Shown here piece after piece: positions 26,871 through 36,751 of a stretch of DNA of 64,000 bases. Each line of letters opens with the position of its first letter. Within the stretch, counting starts at the first letter, position 1. A model generated the notes under the pieces. It was given only the letters and a program-made list of their open reading frames with translations. It made no database searches and was not told where the DNA came from. Where the stretch lies: positions 186,001 through 250,000 of the forward strand of contig NZ_CP108046.1 in NCBI RefSeq assembly GCF_041435115.1, written 5' to 3'. This DNA is from Streptomyces sp. NBC_00289. Lineage in GTDB: Bacteria; Actinomycetota; Actinomycetes; Streptomycetales; Streptomycetaceae. A program made the position numbers and the translations under genes.

Positions 26871-27602
26871 TCAGCCTTTGGCAGAGCTGCCGGAAGTGGC
26901 TTGGTGGTCGTAGTGAAGCCGATGTGGTGCCGGGCGGGAAGCATTCGCTGAGTCGGACGATGAACCGCCCCGGGTTCGGTAGAGATCTCGGTTGGTGGTC
27001 GTGACCTGGGGTTTCGTGGTTGTCAGGTAGTAGTCGGTTTCGTACTCGACGGGTGGGACGTGGCCTATCTCACCGTGCAGGCGTCGGTGGCAGTACCAGT
27101 CGACCCACTCGGCGGTGGCCAGCTCGACCTGGCTGACGGTCCGGCCGGCGGCGGTGACGGCGGACAGCAGGTGGGCGGCGGGCCCGGTATCGGTGCGCGA
27201 TCCGCGGGCACTCTTGCCGTCCACCGCGACCGTCTCCGCCCCGGCCGGGCCGTGTCCGAGAAAGTCGGCGAGGGCGCCGGGACACACCAGGACCAGCACC
27301 CGGCGCAGAGTGGAGAGCGAGGCCGCACGGCGTACCTGGAGAGGCCCGCGTGCATGAAACCCCGGGCGGGCGAGGGTGTCCTGGGGTGCGTGGCGGGCCC
27401 ACTCGCCGATGGCCAGGTAGGAGCGGGCGCCGGCCAGGACCGCGCACGCGGCGGTCAGTAACACCGAGGTGAGCGTGTGGCGGCGTCCGCGCCGGCCACG
27501 GGGATCGGCCAGGGCACCCAGCCGGGCAGCCGTGTCCGACAGCTCACGCTGCTGACGGGTGGGCGACTTGATCAGACAGATGGTGGCAGACTGGCGGCAC
27601 AT
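26871..27602 (-). pseudogene. Chimeric ORF: ISAs1 N-terminus fused to IS3 C-terminus
   Basis: The open frame starts MCRQSATICLIKSPTRQQ at 27602. Its first about 158 residues are ISAs1-type (LADPRGRRGRRHTLTSVL, IGEWARHAPQDTLA, VAVDGKSARGSRTDTGPAAH). At about 27125 it switches, without losing frame, to the C-terminus of an IS3 OrfB (TAEWVDWYCHRRLHGEIGHV, Glu region) down to about 26990. The tail to 26871 is unassigned. Neither half has a complete catalytic site. Confidence 0.75.
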
Positions 27603-27816
27603 CGAAGCTCCGGTGGTCGGGCGACTTGGTAGGTCTCCCTGATCATCGGAGCTTCGTTGCGTGCGGCATTGCCGGAGTGAAGGTTCGTCACATCCCTGTG
27701 ACCTGCTGGTTCTCGCAGCCGTAAGGACTTTGAATCAGCCCTGATCCACGGGCCGGCCAACTCGACGATGAGCGCCCCGAGTCGACGCCTCGAGATGCCG
27801 TGCAGATGCGATGCAA

Positions 27817-27871
27817 GAGAGCCGTACGGGCCAAGGATCGCTTCACAACCATCCCAACCCGTACGGCTCTC
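27817..27871. terminator. Hairpin with 14-bp perfect stem
   Basis: GAGAGCCGTACGGG (27817-27830) pairs with CCCGTACGGCTCTC (27858-27871) across a 27-base loop. The core GCCGTACGGG also forms the terminator at 61427-61473. Confidence 0.55.
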
Positions 27872-28174
27872 CTCACGTTCCCCACCAGCCAAAACCGCTT
27901 TCGTACACCACACCGTTACTCCAACTCGCCTGCAGCATCATCTGTTTGAGGCGACTCAGAACCTCATTGTGAAACGATCAGTAAGCCGCCCGCAGGAAAG
28001 GTTCCGCTCTTCCGATAGTGGGCATAACTAGAACACGTCCGCCTATACGATTCCGGCGATACGGTACATGCCTACAGCCCTGTGGTCGCCGTGAATGCAA
28101 TTGGCATGTGAGTTCAGCCGTTCCATGCAAGATCCGCCCCGCATTGGGAATGTGCCACAGTCTGATGGTCAATG

Positions 28175-28580
28175 GCACAACCTTGCTCTGATAGTCGACG
28201 GCTTGCCGAGCAGGGCAGATGTCGTGCTGTGATCTCGGCGTCGGCAGGCCCGCTATCGCAGTGACGTTGATCAGTGGCAGGGCGCCACCTTTGATCCTGT
28301 GCAAGTTTCGATGTGATCAACGTTGCCGACTCCGGCGGCCAGCAGCACCGGATATTTCTTCACCTTCGACAAGATTATTCTTGCGCATCTCGCGCAGCCT
28401 GGAAGAGAGTCCGGTGCCGCATATCAAGTTCCTGCCACTGTGGAATAGATACAAAGATCTTGAAATCCGATCCTTCCGTATCGGCCAACGTCGCTCTGAT
28501 AGGAGGTCTGCCGAGATCGCACCAGTACATCTGCCCTGTTCAGCAAGCTATCGACCGGCGCAAGCAGAGTGACGTTGCAC
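28175..28580. repeat. Imperfect about 90-bp inverted repeat
   Basis: The arm around 28193-28248 (with GCAGGGCAGATGT and CTGTGATCTCGG) is matched in reverse complement around 28508-28556 (ACATCTGCCCTGTTCAGCAAG, shortened here). Similarity continues outward through GTGACGTTG-type ends. About 230 bp lies between the arms. It could be a degenerate transposon, or a fold-back regulatory element upstream of the ceramidase gene. Confidence 0.5.
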
Positions 28581-28671
28581 GTAGCGGCAGGCTGGTATTC
28601 ATCGGCAGTTGCGAGTGGTCAGTGCCCTCCGGAAACGAGACCCCCTAACCCGACAGGAGAGGACTGCGCTC

Positions 28672-30693
28672 ATGTCAATGAGTAGGAGGCGTCTACTGAC
28701 CGGTGTAGCCGGCCTGTCGGTCGCCGCCCACGTGTTCAACTCCGCGGCGCCCGTCGCGGCACAAGGCGAGTATCTGGTCGGGCGCGGGATCTCGGATGTG
28801 ACCGGGCCAGGGGCCGAGAACGGCATGATGGGTTACTCCTTGACCCAGCAGAAGACCACCGGGATCCATATTCGCTGCAGGGCTCGGGCGTATGTAGTGG
28901 TGGATTCTTCGGGCCGACGCGTCGTGTTCGTCACCGCCGATCTGGCTGCGATCTTCCAATCCGTGCATCAGGGTGTGCTGGCACGGCTGGCGAAGATGTA
29001 CGGGGGCCTCTACACCGATCAGAACGTTCTGCTGAATGCCACGCACACACACTCCGCGTCTGGTGGCGAATCACATTACGCGCTGTACAATCTTGCGATC
29101 CTCGGATTCCAGCAGCAGACCTTTAGCAGCGTTGTCACGGGGATCGTCGAGGCGATCAGCAAAGCGCACAACGATCTCGAGCCTGGAAGCATGATGATCG
29201 GGCGCACTGAGCTCACCGACGCCAGTGTCAACCGGTCGAGGGTGGCGTTCGAGCGCAACCCTGCAGAAGACAGGACGCAGTTCCCGTTGGCGATCGATCC
29301 CGCTGTGACGGTGCTGCGGTTCAGGCAGGGCGGTCACGATGTCGGTTCGATCAACTGGTTTGCTACGCATGGCACGTCGATGACGGGTGCTAACCGGCTC
29401 ATCAGCGGTGACAACAAGGGCTACGCCGCCTATGCGTGGGAGCATGACTACGCCGGGGTTCGCTACCTCGATGGTGTGCCTGGTTTCGTCGCGAGCTTTC
29501 CGCAGACCAATTCCGGGGACATGTCGCCGAATCTGAACCTTCGACCGGGGTCGGGACCGACGGAGAACGAGTTCGAGAATACTCGGATCATCGGCGACCG
29601 CCAGTTCCGTGCGGCACTGCGCGCATTCGGCTCGGCGACCGAGCAGGTCACCGGAGGGGTGGACTCCCGGCTGTGCTATGTGGACATGTCCGCGGTGGCG
29701 GTGGCCGGGCAGTACACGCCGGACGGGAGACTGCACTCGACGTGTACAGCCGCGATCGGCGTATCCATGCTGGCGGGCAGCACCGAGGATGGACCCGGAA
29801 TCCCCGTGCCGGAAGGTGCCAAGAACCCGCTCGTCGAGGCGCTCGGCGGACTGGACGCGCCGATCCCGCAGGCTCTTGCCGATGCCCAGGCTCCGAAGCT
29901 CGTGGCCCTGCCCACCGGGGCAATGCGGCCATACCCATGGACACCAGATGTGCTGCCGTTGCAGATCCTTCGCATCGGTCAGCTGCACCTCGTCGCGGGA
30001 CCCGCCGAGTACACGATCGTCGCCGGGCTGCGTATCCGCCGAACCGTGGCCGCGGAACTTGGTGTCCCGCTAGAGCACGTGCTCCTCCAGGGGTACGCCA
30101 ACGCCTACAGCCAGTACGTCACGACACCCGAGGAGTACGACTCCCAACAGTACGAGGGCGGATCGACACTCTTCGGCCGCTACACCCTCCCCGCCTACCA
30201 ACAGGAGTTCGCAAAACTCGCGGCCTCGCTCCGCACGGGAACGTTCCCCGACCAAGGCCCCGTCCCACGTGACCTGTCCGGAAGTCAGCTCAACTTTCAG
30301 ACTGGCGTCGTCTTCGACGACCCGACGCCGTTCAGGAACTTCGGTGACGTCCTCACTCCGCCCAAGAGCAGCTACCGTCGCGGTGAGCGGGTCTCAGTGG
30401 GGTTCGTCACCGGCCATCCCAAAAACAACCTGCACCGCGGCGGAACCTTCCTCGAAGTACAACGTCTCACCGGTGGACAGTGGATCCGCCACGCCGACGA
30501 CGGCGACTGGGCCACGAAATACCGCTGGACTCGCACCCTCGGCGCCACCTCCACCGCAACGATCACCTGGGACATCCCCGCGGACACACCCGTCGGCACC
30601 TACCGCATCCTCCACCACGGCGACTGGAAAAACGGACTCACCGGCCACATCACATCCCTCAGCGGCACCTCACATGCATTCACCATCTCTTGA
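28672..30693 (+). CDS. Secreted neutral ceramidase
   Basis: 673 residues from ATG 28672, chosen because AGGAGAGG stands 10 bases upstream; an earlier GTG has none. A Tat-like signal (SRRRLLTGVAGLSVAAHVF, cleaved near VAAQG) precedes the catalytic domain. Motifs: NATHTHSASGG (Zn/His region, about 122), NWFATHGTSMTG (about 235) and QTNSGDMSPNLN with nucleophile Ser285, then a C-terminal Ig-like domain (about 530-673). Neutral ceramidases hydrolyse the amide bond of ceramide to sphingoid base and fatty acid. G+C is lower than in typical Streptomyces genes, suggesting acquisition. The sphingomyelinase gene lies 446 bases downstream on the same strand. Confidence 0.92.
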   Translation: MSMSRRRLLTGVAGLSVAAHVFNSAAPVAAQGEYLVGRGISDVTGPGAENGMMGYSLTQQKTTGIHIRCRARAYVVVDSSGRRVVFVTADLAAIFQSVHQGVLARLAKMYGGLYTDQNVLLNATHTHSASGGESHYALYNLAILGFQQQTFSSVVTGIVEAISKAHNDLEPGSMMIGRTELTDASVNRSRVAFERNPAEDRTQFPLAIDPAVTVLRFRQGGHDVGSINWFATHGTSMTGANRLISGDNKGYAAYAWEHDYAGVRYLDGVPGFVASFPQTNSGDMSPNLNLRPGSGPTENEFENTRIIGDRQFRAALRAFGSATEQVTGGVDSRLCYVDMSAVAVAGQYTPDGRLHSTCTAAIGVSMLAGSTEDGPGIPVPEGAKNPLVEALGGLDAPIPQALADAQAPKLVALPTGAMRPYPWTPDVLPLQILRIGQLHLVAGPAEYTIVAGLRIRRTVAAELGVPLEHVLLQGYANAYSQYVTTPEEYDSQQYEGGSTLFGRYTLPAYQQEFAKLAASLRTGTFPDQGPVPRDLSGSQLNFQTGVVFDDPTPFRNFGDVLTPPKSSYRRGERVSVGFVTGHPKNNLHRGGTFLEVQRLTGGQWIRHADDGDWATKYRWTRTLGATSTATITWDIPADTPVGTYRILHHGDWKNGLTGHITSLSGTSHAFTIS

Positions 30694-31139
30694 AACCTCC
30701 GCGCCGCGCAGAACCCGTAACCGCGAAGGCTGACTTGGCGGATAGACACCCGCATGGAGGGTCTTCGCACGTGGCCGACCGGCTCGGATCCCCGGAGCTA
30801 CTTGCGCGCCCTGGACACCGGAAAACCCATGACCACCCCACCCAGGCCCGCCGCCCGGTCCAAGTACCAGCGGTGAACCAGCCTGCACGCCCAGCCGCCG
30901 ACGCGAAAACCGCCGAGCCTGGGAGCACACCGGGCTTCCTGCCCACTTCTGCCGACAGAACGGTCTCACCGAATAGGGGATGGAAAGCCCCGAGCTGAGC
31001 CGGCCTCAGTCAGACGACTCACGGACACCGTAATCAACCCTCGACGGAAAGTGACACGTCGGAGTCCGAACTGACCCCTTCGAGTCGGATCAGCGGCTGT
31101 CAACAGCGCGTCGCCGGAATCGACAAGAGAGGCATCAGC
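30694..31139. other. Intergenic region between ceramidase and sphingomyelinase genes
   Basis: 446 bp with no supportable ORF or strong hairpin. GAGAGG, 9 bases before 31140, is the ribosome site of the next gene. The length suggests a separate promoter for the sphingomyelinase, though none is recognisable. Confidence 0.4.
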
Positions 31140-32108
31140 ATGAAGACCAGATCCTCCACACTGGCCGTGGCGGCCACTTGTCTCGCGGCCGCCACGGTGT
31201 TCGGCACCACCGCGAGCGCCGAGGCGGCGCCCCGGAGCACAGCCGCCATAGCTCCGTCCCTGAACATCGTGTCCAGCAACACGATGCTGCTCCCGTCCGT
31301 GGTCGTCGACCAGTGGGCGCAGGACTTCCGTGGCGGCCTCATTGGCACATCAAGCTATACGCAGAACCACGACGTCGTCGTCTTCCAGGAACTGTTCGAC
31401 AACAGCGCCTCAAACATCCTGCAGAACAAGATGAAGGCGCAATACCCGTACCAGACGCCGGTGATCGGCCGTTCCACCAGCGGGTGGGACTCCACACAAG
31501 GCGACTACTCCTTCTTCACCCCGGAAGACGGCGGCGTCGGCGTCATGAGCCGCTGGCCGATCACCAAGAAGGTGCAGTTCATCTACAACGAGTCCTGCGG
31601 CAACGACAGCCTCTCCGGAAAAGGCTTCGCCTACGTCCGGCTCAACGTCAACGGAACCGCGGTCAACGTCATTGGAACCCACCTCCAGTCGGACGACGAC
31701 GGCTGCGACGCCAGCGAGCCAGCACGGGTGCGGACGGCCCAGCTCAGGGAGATCCGGGCCTTCGTCGACAAGCTCAAACTCCCGGCGAGCGAAGAAGTCG
31801 TCTACGCCGGCGACATGAACATCGACCGCTACAGGCCCGAGTATTCGACCCTGCTGTCGACCCTGAACGCCGCAGCGCCCTCCTTCGCCGGTGTGCCATA
31901 CACCATGGATCCGGCCACCAACTCGATCGCCAAAGCCCGCTACACCGGCGAGCCACGCCAGTGGCTCGACTACATCCTCTTCAGCAACTCGCACGCCCGC
32001 CCTGCGACCTGGACCAACACTGGGCTCAACGTCCACCCCCACACCTGGACATTGAACGACACGCAGTACTACGACTACTCGGACCACTACCCGATCCAGG
32101 GCTCGTGA
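31140..32108 (+). CDS. Secreted sphingomyelinase C (neutral SMase)
   Basis: 322 residues, close to the bacterial sphingomyelinase/beta-toxin family size. A Sec signal (MKTRSSTLAVAATCLAAATV, cleaved near AEAA) precedes an endonuclease/exonuclease/phosphatase-fold domain. LNIVSSNTMLLP opens the fold; the metal-ligand Glu is in VVVFQELFD (Glu84). VNVIGTHLQSDDDGC, YAGDMNIDRY and WLDYILFSNS follow, and the catalytic His316 lies in YSDHYPIQGS at the very C-terminus. It would cleave sphingomyelin to ceramide and phosphocholine, supplying substrate for the upstream ceramidase. Such enzymes are haemolysins or virulence factors in several Gram-positive bacteria. Confidence 0.92.
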   Translation: MKTRSSTLAVAATCLAAATVFGTTASAEAAPRSTAAIAPSLNIVSSNTMLLPSVVVDQWAQDFRGGLIGTSSYTQNHDVVVFQELFDNSASNILQNKMKAQYPYQTPVIGRSTSGWDSTQGDYSFFTPEDGGVGVMSRWPITKKVQFIYNESCGNDSLSGKGFAYVRLNVNGTAVNVIGTHLQSDDDGCDASEPARVRTAQLREIRAFVDKLKLPASEEVVYAGDMNIDRYRPEYSTLLSTLNAAAPSFAGVPYTMDPATNSIAKARYTGEPRQWLDYILFSNSHARPATWTNTGLNVHPHTWTLNDTQYYDYSDHYPIQGS

Positions 32109-32169
32109 TCAGGCCTTTCACCGCTCGTTCGGGGTCTGTCCAGTAAACGGTGTAAGCGGTTTGGTTTCT

Positions 32170-33055
32170 GGAGCCTTTTCCATGTGTACGGCTGGCGGGT
32201 GAGGTGGTGGGGCGGCGTTGACTGTGGCGTGACGAACGGGGCATCCCGCTGGTTTGGAAAGTCGCCAAACGTATCCTCACCTGCGGAGATGCCCCGTGTT
32301 CTTCTATCCTGCCGCATGCGACCTCGACGAAGAGCTCCTCGAACTGGTGACGATGGCGATCGTCGCGTGTGACGGTGACCGTGCCTGCAAGCTGCGCCCG
32401 TACGATCGGGCCCGGTGCACGCTGGTCTACCTGCGCAAGCACGACACCTTCGAACAGCTCGCCGCAGGGTTTGGTATCGGTGTGGCCACGGCCTGGCGCT
32501 ACACGAACGACACGATCGAGTGCCTAGCTGCTTTCGCCCCGTCGTTGACCGAGGCGCTGACCAGCCATCACGCCGACGGATACGTGCTGCTGGACGGCAC
32601 CGTCGCGGAGACCGACCGGGTCCAGGAGCCAGGCCACTTCTCCGGGAAGGTCCACCGTGAGGGCGTGAACCTGCAGGTCATCACCGCGGAAGAGGGGAAG
32701 CTGCTGTGGCTCTCGCCCGCCCTGCCCGGAGGCACCCACGACGTGAAGGCCGCCCGCGAGCACGGCATCATCGACACCTGCGCACAGCTGGATCTCGAGG
32801 TCCTGGCGGACAAGGGCTACGCCGGAGCCGGCGGCACGGTCATCACTCCGATCAAGCGCCGCCCGAAGACCGAGCTCAGCGACAAGCACAAGAAGTCGAA
32901 CAAGGTCCACGCGGCCCTGCGGGCTCCCATCGAACGGACGATCTCCCGGATCAAGCGGTGGCGGATCTTTCGCCACGCCCGTACCAGTCCGAACAGGCTC
33001 ACGTCAGCCGCCGCAGCGATCCTCACCCTCATGATCTACACGTGAAAAACGCTCC
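32170..33055 (+). mobile_element. IS5-family insertion sequence (copy C), intact
   Basis: Imperfect inverted ends GGAGCCTTTTCCATGTGTA (32170-32188) and TACACGTGAAAAACGCTCC (33037-33055). It lies between the IS256 stop codon (33061) and what looks like the outer IS256 terminus (GTCTGTCCAGTAAACGG, about 32136-32152). It therefore inserted in the 3' noncoding end of IS256. No target duplication was resolved. Confidence 0.75.
32296..33045 (+). CDS. IS5-family transposase, intact
   Basis: 249 residues from GTG 32296 (FFYPAACDLDEELLELVTMA), the conserved family start; an in-frame ATG 14 codons upstream is possible. [26 protein letters not shown] candidates: VLLDGTVAETDR, VLADKGYAGAGG and APIERTISRIKRWRIF. 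No frameshift. It is a different subtype from the other IS5 copies in the window. Confidence 0.88.
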   Translation: MFFYPAACDLDEELLELVTMAIVACDGDRACKLRPYDRARCTLVYLRKHDTFEQLAAGFGIGVATAWRYTNDTIECLAAFAPSLTEALTSHHADGYVLLDGTVAETDRVQEPGHFSGKVHREGVNLQVITAEEGKLLWLSPALPGGTHDVKAAREHGIIDTCAQLDLEVLADKGYAGAGGTVITPIKRRPKTELSDKHKKSNKVHAALRAPIERTISRIKRWRIFRHARTSPNRLTSAAAAILTLMIYT

Positions 33056-33773
33056 TGGGTTCAGATTCGGTTGTTGGTGAGGCGTCCGTCGAAGGCGATA
33101 TCGAAGGCCTGGAGGGCTCGTTTCCAGCGGGTGGTCCAGCGTTTTCGGCCGGTGCCGGTCGGGTCGAGGGACATCACCGCGAGGTAGACGCACTTCAGAG
33201 CGGCGTTCTCGGAGGGGAAGTGGCCGCGGGCCCGGACCGCCCGGCGGATCCGTGCGTGGACCGACTCAATGGCGTTGGTGGTGCAGACGATCCGGCGGAT
33301 CTCCGCGTCGAACTGCAGGAACGGCACGAATTCGGCCCACGCGTTCTCCCACAACCGCACGATCGCAGGGTATTTGCTGCCCCATTCCTCGCTGAATTCG
33401 AGGAACCGGCTGGGGGCCGCGTCCTCGGTCGGCGCCGTGCAGACCGGCTTCAGTGCTTTGGCGATCTTGTCCCAGTCCTGGGGCTGGCATAGCGGAACGA
33501 TGCCCGCAGGAGGTGGACGACGCAGGTCTGGACGACGGCCCGCGGCCAGACCTCGCCGACCGCGTCGGGCAGGCCCTTGAGCCCGTCGCAGACCAGCATG
33601 AGGACGTCTTCGGCGCCGCGGTTTTTCAGCTCGGTCAGGACGCGGAGCCAGTGCTTGGCGCCTTCGCCTCCCTCGCCGCCGGCCCACAGTCCCAGGATGT
33701 CGCGGTGCCCCTCGGCCGTGACTGCCAGAGCCATGTATATCGGCCTGTTGGCGACCTGGCCCTCGCAGATCTT

Positions 33774-35471
33774 GGTTCTGGCGATGATCTTGTGATTCGG
33801 GCGGTGGGGCTCACCGTGTGAGCAGGACGCGTTTGCGAAGGAGATCGAGACTGGCCCTGCCGAACATCTGGCGTTTCAGCATCTTCAGCCGGTTGATGTT
33901 GCCCTCGACGGCGCCGGAACTGTGCGGTAGAGACAGCCCGTTGCGGACTGCGTCGAAGTCGCGGCGGAGGTTGCGCGCGAAGCCCGCAAGCGGAGCCAGA
34001 CTGTCCTGTTCGACGTCGATGATCCAGTCTTCGAGGCGGTCGCCGTGCCGTCCGGTCATCATCGCGGCGAACTTCCTGACGTGAAGAGTGAGCCGGTCAA
34101 GTTCAGGATCGCGCTCACGCAACCGGTGCAGGTTGTCAGCGTCCTCGTCCCGCAGGTGCTCGGGGTGCGTCATGATCCAGGAGGTGACCTCGCGGACCGA
34201 GGGAGGCTTCGGTCCCGGATCGGGTGCGTGTCCGCGCCCGGTCCGGTAACGCCGCAGATGCCGCTGAACGGCCAACTCGCCGCCGGAATAACCGAGTTGC
34301 TTGATCTCCCGGTAGAGCTGGGCAGCGTTTCTGACACCCTCGTTCCAGCGCCGGTGCAGGTAGCCGACGTACGGATCAACGACATGCGCTCGTTGGAGGT
34401 TCTTGGCCACGACATCGTCGGCGGAGCGTGCGTTGACCAGTTTGCGGACGGTGGCCTGGTGCAGCCCGAGCTTCCGGCCGATCGCCGCCTTCGACATCCC
34501 CTGCTGCCACAGTTCGTGGGCGGCAGCATGCTGCTCACGCAGCCGGATCACGATCTTCAGCTCTTTCGGCGGCTGGACCACCTCGGGTTCCACCTCCACG
34601 AGGTCGGGGCCGGAGGCTGAGCCGGGATGCGGTTCGGTCAGGTGGGAGCGATGGGCGTTGACCGTCTTCTCAACCGCTTGGCCGAGGTTGGCCCACAGGT
34701 GATAGCGATCCGCGACCTGTTCGGCCTGCGGCGCCCCGACCCGAGCGCCCTCCCCGTAACCGCTGGAACGGTCTCGGCAAATGACCCTCACCTCTGGGTG
34801 ATCGCGGAGCCAGGCGGCCAGGTCCTCCCCGTCGCGGCCGTCGTAGATGTGCAGCGGACGGTGGGTGGCCATGTCGATCAGGACCGTGCCGTAGTGGCGG
34901 CCCTTGCGGAAGGCGAAGTCGTCGACCCCGAGGATCTCCACCTCGCCGATCTCCGGCTCGGGCAGGGACCTGACCAGCCGCAACAGCGTATCCCTGCCCA
35001 CGGTGAGGCCGACCGCGGCCGCCAAACGGGCTCCTGCCCGGCCGGCCAGGGACAGGCCGATCTGCGTCAACACCCCACGCAGCTGCGGGGTATGTCGGCT
35101 GTGCGGGGTGGTCAGTCCCGCGATCTGCTCGGCAAACGTCACCGCCGTGCAGGCAGGGTTCTCACAGCGGAAGCGGCGTATGCCTAACTCGATCACGACG
35201 CCGAGCCCGCCCACGGCGACATCACGCAGCCGGCGTACATACCGGCCGTGCACCCGTGCCGAGCTTTGGCCGCACCGGCAAGCCGCGGTCGTCGCTCGCG
35301 CGCGCGTCCTCAGCACCACCTTGTCGGGCCGCCGCTGGACCTCCTCGATCAGCAACGCGGACAGGTAGGGAAACAACTCCAACAGCACATTACGAGAGCA
35401 CGCGATGCATGATCGCGAACATCTGAAACGACCTGCACAAGCGTCCGGATCACAAGATCGTCGCCAGAACC
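33774..35471 (-). mobile_element. ISL3-family insertion sequence (copy B), intact
   Basis: Ends GGTTCTGGCGATGATCTTG (33774 onward) and, inverted, GGTTCTGGCGACGATCTTG (from 35471) match over about 30 bp. A perfect 8-bp duplication CAGATCTT flanks the element (33766-33773 and 35472-35479), as expected for ISL3. Removing the element plus one copy rejoins IS256 codons (N-V-K-I-C-E-G). Confidence 0.95.
33811..35388 (-). CDS. ISL3-family transposase, intact
   Basis: 525 residues. N-terminal zinc region: CRCGQSSARVHGRYVRRL, with a second Cys pair in RFRCENPACTAVTF. Catalytic candidates: GVDDFAFRKGRHYGT, VICRDRSSGYGEGA and SSGAVEGNINRLKMLKRQMF near the C-terminus. The HTH-like GRKLGLHQATVRKLV is around residue 310. 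No interruption is visible and its ends and target duplication are intact, so this copy looks recently active. It is about half-similar by eye to the ISL3 at 163-1782. Confidence 0.92.
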   Translation of the reverse strand: MLLELFPYLSALLIEEVQRRPDKVVLRTRARATTAACRCGQSSARVHGRYVRRLRDVAVGGLGVVIELGIRRFRCENPACTAVTFAEQIAGLTTPHSRHTPQLRGVLTQIGLSLAGRAGARLAAAVGLTVGRDTLLRLVRSLPEPEIGEVEILGVDDFAFRKGRHYGTVLIDMATHRPLHIYDGRDGEDLAAWLRDHPEVRVICRDRSSGYGEGARVGAPQAEQVADRYHLWANLGQAVEKTVNAHRSHLTEPHPGSASGPDLVEVEPEVVQPPKELKIVIRLREQHAAAHELWQQGMSKAAIGRKLGLHQATVRKLVNARSADDVVAKNLQRAHVVDPYVGYLHRRWNEGVRNAAQLYREIKQLGYSGGELAVQRHLRRYRTGRGHAPDPGPKPPSVREVTSWIMTHPEHLRDEDADNLHRLRERDPELDRLTLHVRKFAAMMTGRHGDRLEDWIIDVEQDSLAPLAGFARNLRRDFDAVRNGLSLPHSSGAVEGNINRLKMLKRQMFGRASLDLLRKRVLLTR

Positions 35472-35519
35472 CAGATCTTCACGTTGATGCAGTCGATGAA
35501 GACGACCGGGTAGACGCGG

Positions 35520-36751
35520 CGGTTTCCATCAGTGGTTGCGAATCACCTGGTCAATGGGCCTGTGAGGCATTCTTGCATGGCCTCGGCCGGGGTCTTGTCC
35601 CCGAGGACGATGCGGGGTCGGTGGTTGAGTTGGCGGGCGACGGCGCGAAGGTCTTGTGCGGTGTGGACTGACAGATCGGTGCCTTTGGGAAAGTACTGCC
35701 GCAGCAGGCCGTTCATGTTCTCGTTGGTGCCGCGCTGCCAGGGCGAGTGAGGGTCGCAGAAGTAGATCCGGAAGCCGGTGAGGGCCTCGATGTCCTCGTG
35801 GAGCGTCAGTTCGCGCCCCTGGTCCCAGGTGAGGGTTCTCTTCATCTGGGGCGGGATATGCGCGGTCGGCGTGATCAGCGCGTTGCGCACCTGCGGGGCC
35901 TTCCAGCCGCCGGGCAGGTGGATCAGGTGAACGTAACGGGTGGTGCGCTCGACCAGGGTGCCGATCGCCGAGCCCTGTCCGCGGCCGATGATGAGGTCTC
36001 CCTCCCAATGCCCGGGAGATCTGCGGTCGTTGACCTCAACGGGGCGCCGGTGGATCAGCGTCATGTTCTTGATCTTGTTCAGGGTGGGCACGCCGCGACG
36101 CTGCTTCTTGCGTCGGGTTCGGCCGGTGCGGAGCTTGGCGTCGCGCCGGCCGAGGAGGCCGGCAAACAGGGCCCGGTAGATCGTCTCCGGCATGCCCGCA
36201 TCGATGTGTCGTGGGCGTGTTCGCGGGCCAGGTGACGCGAGATCTGCTGAGGAGACCACTTCTCAGTGAGCTTCTCGCGCACGAACGTCCGCAGCGGCTC
36301 GCCGACCCGGATCTTCTCCTCTTGGGACGCCTGCGACGCAGGAGGGCGCGATTGTGGGCCCACCAGGGGTTGTAGCGGCCGTCCGGCTTGCTGTTGCGCT
36401 CGATCTCCCGGTAGACGCTCTGAAAGCTCTTCCCGATCGAGGCCGCGATCCGCTTCACGCTCTGATCGGAGTGCAGGCCGTCGGCGATCGCGATGCGGTC
36501 GTCCTGGGTGAGGAAGCGCGGCGATATCGGGCCGGGGTCAGCAATGATCATGCTCCCAGCATCGATGAACCACAACGAACCGCAGCTCGTGGACACCCCG
36601 ACCTGGCGGGCGGCAGCCGCACCTCGATACCCCGCGTGCAGCAGCTCGAAGTACCTCTTCTTCACCGCAGTCGGCACTCTGTTGGGGGCGTACCTCGGCA
36701 TGCAAACACTCTCCTTCCGGAGCGTTCGCAACAACCAATAGAACTCAAGCA
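35520..36751 (-). mobile_element. IS30-family element with broken transposase
   Basis: Imperfect inverted ends share GTTGCGAA about 20 bases in. CGG at 35517-35519 and 36752-36754 fits a 3-bp duplication in the IS256 gene. The transposase (36698-35543) is in three frames: PNRVPTAVKKRYFELLHAGY and IAASIGKSFQSVYREIERNS (HTH), then REKLTEKWSPQQISRHLARE, then SPGHWEGDLIIGRGQGSAIG, TLTWDQGREL and SPWQRGTNENMNGLLRQYFP with the DDE residues. Frameshifts lie near 36320-36340 and 36190-36210, so it is not functional. Confidence 0.8.

Larger units (their letters stand above)
27603..28671. other. Long lower-GC intergenic region before the ceramidase gene
   Basis: There is no convincing gene. The stretch from about 27930 to 28660 is visibly poorer in G+C than its surroundings. 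It holds a hairpin at 27817-27871 and an imperfect long inverted repeat (28175-28272 and 28485-28580). Confidence 0.45.
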
